Positions 27,547 through 35,788 of a DNA stretch of 64,000 nucleotides are shown here, in pieces. Location of the stretch: contig NZ_JAFFSU010000011.1 of NCBI RefSeq assembly GCF_017948455.1, forward strand, positions 124,001 to 188,000, written 5' to 3'. Origin of the DNA: Streptomyces sp. GESEQ-4. GTDB taxonomy: Bacteria; Actinomycetota; Actinomycetes; Streptomycetales; Streptomycetaceae. The position numbers were made by a program, and so were the translations under genes. Position 1 is the stretch's first letter; each line of letters starts with the position of its first letter. A model generated the notes under the pieces. It was not told the DNA's origin. It was given only the letters and a program-made list of their open reading frames with translations, and did no database searches.

Positions 27547-28530
27547 TCACTCCCCGGACACCGGAACGGACCGCGCGAACCCGCCGTCCACCATCAGATT
27601 CGCCACCGTCTCCAGCTCCGGCGGCGATCCCGCCAGCCGGGACAGGAACGCGTCGAAGTCCTCGCCGCACGGCAACAGCAACCGCTCCACCCGCTCCGCG
27701 GGCGCCCACGAGGGATCGACGTCGCGTGCGTCGTCGTACGAGCAGAACCACACCGAACCGATCCGCTCGCCCTTCACCTTCACGGCCAGCAGACCGCCCT
27801 GCACGAACCCGACGCCCAGGTAATCCTTGGTCAGGTGGTCGCGCAGGCACTTGTTGACGTAGACCAGGTCATTGACGGCCGCCTCTTCCCGCACCGTGAA
27901 GAACGGCTGGTCGATCAGCAGGCCCAACTCCGCGTCCAGCGCGGTGCCCACCGGGGCACACCCGCCGGCCGCCTTGAGGAACGACCGATACGCGCCCGGC
28001 AGCCGGTACCCGAGCTCCTCCTCGACGCCCAGCACCTGCGTCTCCGTCACCGCCAACGCCGACTTGGGCAGACCGAAATGCGCCGGACGCGTCTCCTGCA
28101 ACGGCCGCGTGCCCCGCTTGTGCTGGTCCACCGCCGCCGTCGCCACACCACCGTGATGCCGCAGCAACGCCTTCACCTCGACCGGAACCAGCTCCAGCCG
28201 CCGCGACCCGGCCATGTGATGCCACGTCCACCCGTGCGGCGTCGCCACCGAGGGAATCGTGTCCCACAACTCGTGCCCCGACGCCGCCAGCGCCGCGTTC
28301 GCCGACACATAGTCCGTCAACCGCAACTCGTCGACGCCGAAGCCCTCCGGCGGATCGGCGATCTCCGCAGCCGCACGCGCATAGGGCGAGAAGACGGGGT
28401 AGCCGCGCTCGTCCACCCGTACTCCTCTGGGGTGACGGGCCGCCCGGACCGGGTCCGGGAAATGCACGACCTGCCCGGCATAGGCCGCGTTCGGCGGCGC
28501 GGCTTGCTGCCCGAGCCGACCTGTCGTCAT
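27547..28530 (-). CDS. WHH-type HNH nuclease fused to SMI1/KNR4 (SUKH) domain
   Basis: A 327-residue protein. Residues 45-140 have VDERGYPVFSPYA, then TWHHMAGSRRLELVPVEVKA with Trp103-His104-His105, and a final RHHGG. This is the pattern of the WHH family in the HNH/ENDO VII superfamily. From about residue 155 the sequence becomes SUKH (GVEEELGYRLPGAYRSFLK, GLLIDQPFFTV, GSVWFCSYDDARD). A toxin-type nuclease and an immunity domain are thus joined in one chain. There is no secretion signal. AGGGGGC precedes the ATG at 28530. It is the first gene of a two-gene leftward unit and divergent from the YwqJ-type deaminase. Confidence 0.78.
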   Translation of the reverse strand: MTTGRLGQQAAPPNAAYAGQVVHFPDPVRAARHPRGVRVDERGYPVFSPYARAAAEIADPPEGFGVDELRLTDYVSANAALAASGHELWDTIPSVATPHGWTWHHMAGSRRLELVPVEVKALLRHHGGVATAAVDQHKRGTRPLQETRPAHFGLPKSALAVTETQVLGVEEELGYRLPGAYRSFLKAAGGCAPVGTALDAELGLLIDQPFFTVREEAAVNDLVYVNKCLRDHLTKDYLGVGFVQGGLLAVKVKGERIGSVWFCSYDDARDVDPSWAPAERVERLLLPCGEDFDAFLSRLAGSPPELETVANLMVDGGFARSVPVSGE

Positions 28531-28831
28531 GGCGGTTGCCCCCTGCGGCACTCTGTACGACCCCGCGACGGACACCATCGATCCGCCACGGTCCGTATTC
28601 GACTGTCTCCAACGCGTTGACCGCGCGCATCGCGGTGCCGACAGCCTATGCGGTACGCCCAACCCGGTCACCGCCACCGGGTCCCCACCCCTTCGGTTCC
28701 GTGACCAGCCGTCACCCCGTCGTGACAGCGTGCCCAATCCCGGGCGTGTCGCACCGCCCCAGCTTCCGCACCAGCCACGCCATTTGGCACTCTGTGTGAT
28801 CCGGGGGGATGCACGGGAGGGGATGACGATC
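28531..28831. other. divergent promoter region of the toxin/immunity locus
   Basis: 301 bases between the two divergent arms of the locus. No open frame with good codon use lies wholly inside it. It should hold promoters for both arms. I see no strong palindrome and could not place hexamers reliably. Confidence 0.5.
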
Positions 28832-29359
28832 ATGAACGCGACGCAAACGGGACCGCACCCAGGGCCGCACACGGGCGCGAGCGGCGACCCCAGAATCGGC
28901 TGGAGCAGCGCCGAGAGCCGCCATGTCCCCGCGCTCCTCCATCGCCGCGACGGCATACTCCCCACCGTCGCCGCCGCCCTCTCCGTCCGCGGCGCCACCC
29001 TCACCGGCACCGCCGCCCGCGGCGACCAGGCCCCCGCGCTGCACCCACTCGTCCAGGACTTCCTCGACACCCTCACCAGCGCCCAGCGCGACCGCTTCAC
29101 CGGCCGCTGCGCCGAGACCATCCTCATCTCCAGACACATCGCCACCGCCGACGCCGCACGCAGCAAACGCGCCGCACGCAAGCCCATGACCAACGGTGAG
29201 GCCCGCAAAGCCCTCAAACAGGCCAAACTCACCGCCCGCCGCATCCGCGAGGACGGCGACCCCCTGCACGGCAGCTTCGCCGCGCCCTGCCGCGCCTGCA
29301 CCGCCCTCAGCGCCCACTTCGGCGTCCGCATCGTCGACCCCACGGCGACCGACGACTGA
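28832..29359 (+). CDS. YwqJ-type zinc-dependent deaminase
   Basis: A 175-residue protein. The zinc/catalytic motifs of the deaminase fold are visible: Cys93-Ala-Glu95 in RCAETILISRHI (the HxE position, with Cys replacing His as in YwqJ and several toxin deaminases) and Pro-Cys153-x-x-Cys156 in APCRACTAL. The first 70 residues give no recognisable domain. I chose ATG 28832, nine bases after GGGAGGGG; ATG 28823 is too close to it. No secretion signal. The SUKH-3 gene follows after 34 bases, as toxin and immunity genes do in polymorphic systems. Confidence 0.85.
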   Translation: MNATQTGPHPGPHTGASGDPRIGWSSAESRHVPALLHRRDGILPTVAAALSVRGATLTGTAARGDQAPALHPLVQDFLDTLTSAQRDRFTGRCAETILISRHIATADAARSKRAARKPMTNGEARKALKQAKLTARRIREDGDPLHGSFAAPCRACTALSAHFGVRIVDPTATDD

Positions 29360-29393
29360 CTCCCGTCCCCGACACCCGCGAATCTGAGGGCAG

Positions 29394-29888
29394 ATGCACG
29401 CCGACCGCTCCTCCACCACCCGCTTCCCCGTACCCGTCGACGCCGCCCTGCGTGCCGCCGGCTGGCAGCCCGGACGCTGGGACATCAAGCAGGCCGAGTA
29501 CTGGGCGGACGCACTCCGCGAACACACCTCACCCGCGGGCCATCGCCACGCCGTCTTCCCCGCCGCCGTCGAAGCGTGGGCCGAGTTCGGCGGACTGCAC
29601 ATCACGCCCGGAGCCCCCGGCCGTCAGATCGCCCCCGCGACCCTCCACGTCGACCCGCTGCACGGCCTCCACATGGCCCGCACCCTCGGCGACCTCGGCC
29701 GCGCCCTCGACACCGACGTCAGCCCTCTCGGCGCCGAGACCGACACCCAGTCCATCCTCGCCATCGACACCGAAGGCCGCGTCTACGCCCTCGACCACAC
29801 CGGCGACTGGTACCTCGGCCCCGACATCGACCAGGCCCTCGCCGCCCTCGTCGCAGGCATCACCCCCGCACGCCTCACCGCAGAGTGA
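29394..29888 (+). CDS. SUKH-3 family immunity protein
   Basis: A 164-residue cytosolic protein recognisable as SUKH-3 along its full length: RFPVPVDAALRAAGWQPGRW, SPAGHRHAVFPAAVEAWAEF, then LAIDTEGRVYALDHTGDWYLG and ALAALVAGITPARL. SUKH proteins neutralise nuclease or deaminase toxins by binding them. It follows the deaminase gene closely and is probably its antidote. The proximal start is an ATG at 29394; the ribosome site (CTGAGGGCAG) is moderate. Confidence 0.9.
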   Translation: MHADRSSTTRFPVPVDAALRAAGWQPGRWDIKQAEYWADALREHTSPAGHRHAVFPAAVEAWAEFGGLHITPGAPGRQIAPATLHVDPLHGLHMARTLGDLGRALDTDVSPLGAETDTQSILAIDTEGRVYALDHTGDWYLGPDIDQALAALVAGITPARLTAE

Positions 29889-29912
29889 CGCGACCAGGCA
29901 GCTGCCGTACGC

Positions 29913-31214
29913 CTACGACGCCGGAATCACCGCCGACACCCGGAAACCCCCCGCGTCCGTCGGTCCCGAGACGAACACCCCACCCAGCGCGGACACGCGC
30001 TCCTTCATGCCCACCAGGCCGTTCCCCCCGGACGGCAAGCGCGCCGACGACGCGGCCTCCGGTGGCGGTTCGTTCTCCACCTGCATCGCGATTTCCGACA
30101 CCCGGTGCGCAAGGCGCACATGGGTCTTCGCCCCCGCCGCATGTTTGTGGACGTTCGTCAGCGCCTCCTGCACCACCCGGTAAGCGGTCTGCTCGACCTC
30201 CGGCGCATACGGCCGCGACTCCCCCTCCACCGAGAAATCCACGGCCATCCCCGCAGCCGCCGACTGCCCGATCAGTTCGTCCAGTTCGGACAGACAGGGC
30301 CCCTCGCCCGTGCCGTCCTCGTCGGCGGCCCGCGACGCCGCGGCGGCCGCGGCCGCCCCCACCGCCGCCAACACACGCTCACGCTGCCGCAGCCCGTCCC
30401 CGCTGCGCAGCACCCCGAGCATCTCCCGCAACTCGGTCAACGCCTGCCGTCCCATGTCGCCTACGAGCGCGGCATTCCGCACAGCCTTCTCGGGGTCCTT
30501 ACGAGCCACCGCCTGCAGCGCGGCGGCATGCACGACCATCAGGCTCACCCGGTGCGCGACGACGTCATGCATCTCCCGAGCGATCCGGGTCCGTTCCTCG
30601 TTCCTGGCCCACTCGGCCCGCTCCTCGGCCCGCTCGGCAAGCAGTTGGAGCTCCCGCTCCAGCGAGTCCGCCCGCTCCCGCAAGCTCTCCATCAGCCGGC
30701 GCCGTGCCCCTACATACAGCCCCAGCAGCAAGGGCGGCGCGGTCACCCCGAGAGACGCGCTGATCGAAGCGAACGGGACGAACCAGTCCCCCAGCGACAC
30801 ATCCCCCGACGCCATGTCCTGCCGCACCCGCACGAACGTCACGATCAACGTGCCCACCAGCGACATCCCCGCCAGCGACGCGATGATCCGCCGCGGCAGC
30901 TCGGACGCGGCCAGCGTGTAGAGACCGACGATGGCCATCAGGAAGCCCATCTGGGCGGGTGTGATGGCGATGGAGACGAGGACGACGGCTATCGGCCACT
31001 TCCGCCGAATCACCAGCACCGACCCGGCCAGCACCCCGAACACCACTCCCGCGGTCACCGGAATCCCGGCATCCTGCGCGAACGGAACCCCCTCCGCCGC
31101 ACATTCCATGGCGGATACGAACGCCAGGCTCCCGTCGAGCACGGCACTCCGCCACCTGGTCCACCACCAAGGCCCGGTCAGGGCCGGTGCGTGGTCTTCC
31201 CCCGTCGTGGTCAT
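29913..31214 (-). CDS. NarL-type sensor histidine kinase, no adjacent regulator
   Basis: A 433-residue membrane histidine kinase of the HisKA_3/HPK7 class. Hydrophobic segments occupy residues 30-165 (four or five helices), followed by a coiled linker. His216 in REMHDVVAHRVSLMVVHA is the phosphorylated residue. The ATPase region has YRVVQEALTNVHKHA (N box) and SGGNGLVGMKERV (G box). The sensed signal is unknown. No response regulator lies next to it; the two LuxR-type regulators of this window are 13 and 20 kb away. Confidence 0.93.
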   Translation of the reverse strand: MTTTGEDHAPALTGPWWWTRWRSAVLDGSLAFVSAMECAAEGVPFAQDAGIPVTAGVVFGVLAGSVLVIRRKWPIAVVLVSIAITPAQMGFLMAIVGLYTLAASELPRRIIASLAGMSLVGTLIVTFVRVRQDMASGDVSLGDWFVPFASISASLGVTAPPLLLGLYVGARRRLMESLRERADSLERELQLLAERAEERAEWARNEERTRIAREMHDVVAHRVSLMVVHAAALQAVARKDPEKAVRNAALVGDMGRQALTELREMLGVLRSGDGLRQRERVLAAVGAAAAAAASRAADEDGTGEGPCLSELDELIGQSAAAGMAVDFSVEGESRPYAPEVEQTAYRVVQEALTNVHKHAAGAKTHVRLAHRVSEIAMQVENEPPPEAASSARLPSGGNGLVGMKERVSALGGVFVSGPTDAGGFRVSAVIPAS

Positions 31215-31455
31215 GCATCCAGCCTACGGGCGCAAGCCCCCCGTTTTCCGGTGAGTTTTCGCGACTGGCCTACACCACTCCCCGTAACCGAACAGAAGCG
31301 AAACCGCCCCATATATCTCGAACTGCTGAATCGCACATCGTTCACGCCGAACCGGCGGTGCGTGACGGGCACCGTCGCGTCAAAGGGTCTTGGTGCGGCA
31401 TAGTAGGAGGCGCCGCTCGGCGACCCGGTGCAATGCCCGGCTCCGTCGAGTTTGT

Positions 31456-31527
31456 TCCCCCGTGGTGTAATTGGCAGCACTGTGGCTTTTGGTGCCATCT
31501 GTCCGGGTTCGAGTCCTGGCGGGGGAG
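31456..31527 (+). tRNA. tRNA-Gln, anticodon TTG
   Basis: 72 bases folding into a full cloverleaf: acceptor TCCCCCG/CGGGGGA, D stem GTG/CAC, anticodon stem GTGGC/GCCAT with loop TTTTGGT (anticodon TTG at 31489-31491, reading CAA), T stem CCGGG/CCTGG with loop TTCGAGT, discriminator G; CCA is not encoded. It sits in the 429-base gap between the histidine kinase and glmU. The rest of that gap (31215-31455 and 31528-31643) shows no gene. Confidence 0.96.
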
Positions 31528-31643
31528 CCCCTTCCCGGTTCGGGTCCTGACAGCTGTGTCAGGGCCCGCTCTCATGTCCGCCCTGATTCCCCCCGGTATC
31601 CTGCGGATGTCACTCCACCCCCTCCACAGCCGAAGGGCATCCC

Positions 31644-33092
31644 GTGAGCGCCATTCGCCCGGCAGCCGTCGTCGTTCTCGCAGCGGGTGAGGGCACCCGT
31701 ATGAAGTCGGCCACACCCAAGGTCCTGCACGAGCTCTGCGGCCGCAGTCTCGTGGGCCATGTGCTCGCCGCAGCGCGGGAGTTGCGGCCCGAGAATCTGG
31801 TCGTCGTGGTGGGTCACGCGCGGGAGAAGGTCGGTGCGCACCTGGCGGAGATCGACCCGCATGTGCGGACGGCGGTGCAGGCGCAGCAGAACGGCACGGG
31901 GCACGCCGTACGGATGGCGCTGGAGGAGTTGGGCGGTTCCGTCGACGGCACGGTTGTCGTCGTGTGCGGGGACACTCCGCTGCTCACCGGGGAGACGCTG
32001 CGGGCGCTCGCCGCCACGCACTCCGGCGACGGCAACGCCGTCACCGTCCTCACCGCCGAGGTGCCGGACGCGACCGGGTACGGACGTATCGTGCGCGACG
32101 GTGCTTCCGGTGCCGTGACGGAGATCGTCGAGCACAAGGACGCGTCCGAGTCGCAGCGCGCGATCCGTGAGATCAACTCCGGTGTGTTCGCCTTCGACGG
32201 ACAACTCCTCGCGGACGCCCTCGGCAAGGTCCGTACCGACAACAGCCAGGGCGAGGAATACCTCACCGACGTCCTCGGGATTCTGCGCGAGGCCGGTCAC
32301 CGGGTCGGGGCTTCCGTCGCCGTCGACCACCGCGAGATCGTCGGGATCAACAACCGGGTCCAGCTCTCCGAGGCCCGCCGGATCCTCAACGACCGGCTGC
32401 TGACCCACGCGATGCTGGCCGGCGTCACCGTCATCGACCCCGCGACGACGTGGGTCGATGTGACGGTGACCTTCGAGCAGGATGCCGTCGTCCACCCCGG
32501 AACCCAGCTGCACGGCTCCACTCACCTCGGCGAGGGCTGCGAGGTCGGCCCCAACACCCGGCTCACGGACACGCGTGTCGGTGCCGGTGCGCGGATCGAC
32601 AACACGGTCGCGAACGGGGCGGAGGTCGGGCCGCAGGCGTCCGTCGGGCCGTACGCCTATCTCCGGCCCGGCACGCGGCTGGGGCTGAAGTCGAAGGTCG
32701 GTACGTACGTCGAGACGAAGAACTCCCTGATCGGGGAGGGCACGAAGGTTCCGCACCTCTCCTACGTCGGAGACGCGACGATCGGTGAGTACACGAACAT
32801 CGGGGCCGCGAGTGTCTTCGTGAACTACGACGGGAAGGACAAACACCACACGACGGTCGGCTCGCACTGCCGTACCGGTTCGGACAACATGTTTGTGGCT
32901 CCTGTCACGATCGGGGACGGCGCCTATACGGCCGCCGGGTCCGTGATCACGAAGGATGTGCCGCCCGGTTCGCTCGCCGTGGCCCGGGGCCAGCAGCGGA
33001 ATATCGAGGGTTGGGTGGCTCGTAAGCGCCCTGGGAGCGCGGCGGCGAAGGCGGCCGAGGCGGCGGCGCGGGAGGGCGCTGACGAGGGCTGA
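31644..33092 (+). CDS. glmU: bifunctional GlcNAc-1-P uridyltransferase / GlcN-1-P acetyltransferase GlmU
   Basis: Makes UDP-GlcNAc, the first committed precursor of peptidoglycan. Of 482 residues, 1-230 form the pyrophosphorylase (VVLAAGEGTRMKSATPK, the uridyl-binding loop; VVCGDTPLLTGETL). After that, the left-handed beta-helix acetyltransferase follows with hexapeptide repeats (HLGEGCEVGPNTRLTDTRVG; GTKVPHLSYVGDATIGEYTN; NYDGKDKHHTTVG). A C-terminal 20-residue Ala/Glu tail is typical of Streptomyces. GTG start with AAGGG upstream. It is followed by prs in the same direction. Confidence 0.98.
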   Translation: MSAIRPAAVVVLAAGEGTRMKSATPKVLHELCGRSLVGHVLAAARELRPENLVVVVGHAREKVGAHLAEIDPHVRTAVQAQQNGTGHAVRMALEELGGSVDGTVVVVCGDTPLLTGETLRALAATHSGDGNAVTVLTAEVPDATGYGRIVRDGASGAVTEIVEHKDASESQRAIREINSGVFAFDGQLLADALGKVRTDNSQGEEYLTDVLGILREAGHRVGASVAVDHREIVGINNRVQLSEARRILNDRLLTHAMLAGVTVIDPATTWVDVTVTFEQDAVVHPGTQLHGSTHLGEGCEVGPNTRLTDTRVGAGARIDNTVANGAEVGPQASVGPYAYLRPGTRLGLKSKVGTYVETKNSLIGEGTKVPHLSYVGDATIGEYTNIGAASVFVNYDGKDKHHTTVGSHCRTGSDNMFVAPVTIGDGAYTAAGSVITKDVPPGSLAVARGQQRNIEGWVARKRPGSAAAKAAEAAAREGADEG

Positions 33093-33178
33093 CCGGAAAC
33101 CGGTGCGTCAAACTCGGCGTACCGTGATAAGTGCACATCCGCACACCCCAGCTGAGACACCTCTGAGGAGACAGTGCT

Positions 33179-34159
33179 GTGACCGGGATCAAGACGACCG
33201 GCGAGAAGAAGTTGATGTTCTTCTCCGGCCGCGCCCACCCCGAGCTTGCCCAGGAGGTCGCCCAGCAGTTGGGTGTCGGGGTTGTCCCGACGAAGGCCTT
33301 CGACTTCGCGAACGGTGAGATCTACGTCCGTTACGAGGAGTCGGCGCGTGGTGCGGACTGCTTTGTGATCCAGAGCCACACGGCTCCGATCAATCAGTGG
33401 ATCATGGAGCAGCTGATCATGATCGACGCGCTGAAGCGTGCGTCGGCCCGCTCCATCACCGTCATCGTGCCCTTCTACGGTTACGCGCGGCAGGACAAGA
33501 AGCACCGCGGACGTGAACCGATTTCGGCGCGTCTGATCGCGGACATGATGAAGACGGCGGGTGCGGACCGGATCCTCACGGTCGATCTGCACACCGACCA
33601 GATCCAGGGCTTCTTCGACGGTCCCGTCGACCATCTCTTCGCGCTGCCGCTGCTCGCGGACTATGTGGGCCGCAAGGTCGACAAGGCCAAGCTGACCGTG
33701 GTCTCCCCGGACGCGGGGCGTGTGCGGGTCGCCGACCGCTGGTGCGACCGGCTCGGTGCGCCGCTCGCGATCGTGCACAAGCGGCGCGACAAGGACGTGG
33801 CGAACCAGGTGACCGTCCACGAGGTCGTGGGTGAGGTCAAGGGCCGCGTGTGTGTCCTGGTCGACGACATGATCGACACGGGCGGCACGATCTGCGGGGC
33901 GGCCGACGCCCTGTTCGCGCACGGCGCCGAGGACGTCATCGTGACGGCGACGCACGGTGTGCTGTCGGGTCCGGCGGCGGACCGGCTGAAGAACTCCCGG
34001 GTGAGCGAGTTCATCTTCACCAACACGCTGCCCACGCCGGCTGAACTGGGCAGCCACCTCGACAAGATCACGGTGCTGTCGATCGCGCCGACGATCGCGA
34101 GCGCGGTGCGTGAGGTGTTCGAGGACGGTTCGGTGACGAGCCTGTTCGACGAGCAGTAA
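33179..34159 (+). CDS. prs: ribose-phosphate pyrophosphokinase
   Basis: Makes PRPP from ribose-5-phosphate and ATP for nucleotide, His and Trp synthesis. Length 326 is normal. Motifs: MFFSGRAHPELAQEVAQQLG at the start, RQDKKHRGREPISARLIADM (ATP and allosteric site), the HTDQIQGFFDGPVDHLFA flap, and the PRPP loop VCVLVDDMIDTGGTICGAA. GTG start at 33179. Gene order glmU-prs-rplY-pth is conserved in actinobacteria. Confidence 0.98.
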   Translation: MTGIKTTGEKKLMFFSGRAHPELAQEVAQQLGVGVVPTKAFDFANGEIYVRYEESARGADCFVIQSHTAPINQWIMEQLIMIDALKRASARSITVIVPFYGYARQDKKHRGREPISARLIADMMKTAGADRILTVDLHTDQIQGFFDGPVDHLFALPLLADYVGRKVDKAKLTVVSPDAGRVRVADRWCDRLGAPLAIVHKRRDKDVANQVTVHEVVGEVKGRVCVLVDDMIDTGGTICGAADALFAHGAEDVIVTATHGVLSGPAADRLKNSRVSEFIFTNTLPTPAELGSHLDKITVLSIAPTIASAVREVFEDGSVTSLFDEQ

Positions 34160-34192
34160 GAGCCGAACAGTACGGCCTCCTCGAAGATCCTT

Positions 34193-34252
34193 TTGGGTAC
34201 GGCCTCCCCTGCCGAGTAGACTGCTGAAGTTGCTCGGCGAGGGAGGCCGTAC
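34193..34252 (+). promoter_or_regulatory. putative promoter and inverted repeat in the rplY leader
   Basis: TTGGGT (34193-34198) and TAGACT (34217-34222) with an 18-base spacer could be a promoter. The spacer is part of a 20-base inverted repeat (34197-34216 with 34233-34252, one small bulge). GTACGGCCTCC occurs again as a partial copy at 34170-34180. This could be an operator or an attenuator hairpin for rplY. Confidence 0.35.
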
Positions 34253-34352
34253 TCATCGCGGTACGGCTGTCCGTTATCGACGCGCTCTTCGTAGCAGGCC
34301 GTTCGTGGCCGGGTGACCCTGTCCGTTCTCACCCATACGAGGAGTGCACAGC

Positions 34353-34946
34353 ATGTCCGAGGTAAAGATCTCCGCCGAGACCCGCACCGAATTCGGCAAG
34401 GGCGCTGCCCGCCGTATCCGTCGTGACTCGAAGGTTCCCGGTGTCCTGTACGGCCACGGCGGCGACCCGCTGCACCTGACCCTTCCGGGCCACGAGCTCC
34501 TGCTCGCGCTGCGTACGCCGAACGTCCTGATCGCCCTGGACATCGACGGCAAGACGAACGAGCTGGCGATCCCGAAGGCCGTGCAGCGTGACCCGCTGAA
34601 GGGCTTCCTGGAGCACGTCGACCTGCTGCTCGTGAAGCGGGGCGAGAAGGTCAACGTCGACATCTACGTGCACACCGAGGGTGAGCTGGCCCCCGGTGCC
34701 TACCTGCTCGAGCACGTCCTGAACGCGCTTCCGGTCGAGGCCGAGGCCACCCACATCCCCGAGTCCGTCACGGTGTCCATCGAGGGCCTGTCGGCCGGTG
34801 ACTCCATCCTCGCCAAGGACATCCCCCTGCCGAGCGGCACCAAGCTGGCCGTCGACGACGACACGGTCGTCCTCCAGGTGCTGGCCGCACAGGCCGAGGA
34901 GGCCCCGGAGGGCGAAGAGGGCGGCGAAGAGTCCGCGGAGGCCTGA
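34353..34946 (+). CDS. rplY: 50S ribosomal protein L25, long (CTC/TL5) form
   Basis: Binds 5S rRNA. Residues 1-95 form the L25 domain (SEVKISAETRTEFGKGAARR; VLYGHGGDP) and 96-185 the C-terminal TL5/CTC domain (VNVDIYVHTEGELAPGAYL); the tail is acidic. In Bacillus this protein (Ctc) is a general-stress protein. I chose ATG 34353, nine bases after GAGGAG, over GTG 34344. The 193-base leader contains repeats described separately. Confidence 0.95.
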   Translation: MSEVKISAETRTEFGKGAARRIRRDSKVPGVLYGHGGDPLHLTLPGHELLLALRTPNVLIALDIDGKTNELAIPKAVQRDPLKGFLEHVDLLLVKRGEKVNVDIYVHTEGELAPGAYLLEHVLNALPVEAEATHIPESVTVSIEGLSAGDSILAKDIPLPSGTKLAVDDDTVVLQVLAAQAEEAPEGEEGGEESAEA

Positions 34947-35008
34947 CCGGCGGTTGAGCCGCGCGCTCGTGCCGCTGATTAAATGGCACCCGGCGCTGCA
35001 GGCTGTGC

Positions 35009-35062
35009 CCACCCTCCCCCACTCTCGGCTTCGCTCGAGCGGGGGGACCCCCATCGCCCCGC
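35009..35062 (+). repeat. GC-rich intergenic repeat with hairpin
   Basis: Contains CTCGGCTTCGCTCGAGC and GGGGGGACCCCC; a C5/G5 stem can close over the middle. I recall the same arrangement in many Streptomyces intergenic regions. Downstream of rplY. Confidence 0.6.
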
Positions 35063-35096
35063 GGAACGACTGCCCACAGCAGTAAGTATCGGCTCC

Positions 35097-35128
35097 AGCC
35101 GCTGCTCCCTACCCCGGGAGCAGCGGCT
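35097..35128 (+). terminator. terminator between rplY and pth
   Basis: Perfect 13-base-pair stem (AGCCGCTGCTCCC / GGGAGCAGCGGCT) with a six-base loop, ending 21 bases before the pth start. Read-through into pth is likely to be partial. Confidence 0.65.
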
Positions 35129-35149
35129 GTTGCGCTAGGAGACCCAGAC

Positions 35150-35746
35150 GTGGCTACCGATCCCAACGCCCCTTGGCTGATCGCCGGACTCGGCAATCCC
35201 GGGCCCGAGTACGCCATGAACCGGCACAACGTCGGGTTCATGGTGGCCGATCTGCTGGCTGAGCGGATCGGGGGGAAGTTCAAGCGGGCCGGGAAGGCGC
35301 AGGCGCAGGTGGTCGAGGGGCGGATCGGGCCACCGGGGCCGGGGAGTCGGCGGGTGGTGCTGGTGAAGCCGATGTCGTACATGAATCTGTCCGGCGGGCC
35401 CCTCAACGCACTGCGGGACTTCTACAAGATCCCGGTCGGCAACATCGTGGCCGTGCACGACGAACTCGACATCGACTACGGCACGTTGCGGCTGAAGCTC
35501 GGTGGCGGGGACAACGGGCACAACGGGCTGAAGTCGATGACGAAGGTGATGGGGCCGGACTACCACCGGGTGCGGTTCGGGATCGGGCGGCCGCCGGGGC
35601 GGATGCAGGTCGCGGACTTCGTGCTGAAGGACTTCTCGGCGGCGGAGCGCAAGGAGCTGGACTACCTCGTGGACCGGGCGGCGGACGCGGTGGAGTGTCT
35701 GGTGATCGAGGGGCTGGAGCGGGCGCAGAGCACGTACAACTCCTGA
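35150..35746 (+). CDS. pth: peptidyl-tRNA hydrolase
   Basis: Releases tRNA from prematurely dropped peptidyl-tRNA. 198 residues. Motifs: GLGNPGPEYAMNRHNVGFM with the catalytic His in RHNVG, KPMSYMNLSGG, AVHDELDIDYGTLRLKLGGG, and GHNGLKSM. GTG start at 35150. Usual neighbour of rplY. Confidence 0.98.
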   Translation: MATDPNAPWLIAGLGNPGPEYAMNRHNVGFMVADLLAERIGGKFKRAGKAQAQVVEGRIGPPGPGSRRVVLVKPMSYMNLSGGPLNALRDFYKIPVGNIVAVHDELDIDYGTLRLKLGGGDNGHNGLKSMTKVMGPDYHRVRFGIGRPPGRMQVADFVLKDFSAAERKELDYLVDRAADAVECLVIEGLERAQSTYNS

Positions 35747-35788
35747 CATTGCCCCCACGGGAGTTGACCGAGCGCGCGGGCATGGCCA

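Noticed and set aside
23687..27823. 1378-codon open frame on the plus strand
   Set aside because: Shadow of the coiled-coil and deaminase-fusion genes; Arg/Pro-rich with no domain.
31456..31527. tRNA-Gln as an attachment site of an integrated element
   Set aside because: No integrase, no excisionase and no repeated tRNA 3' end seen downstream; genes on both sides are core genes.
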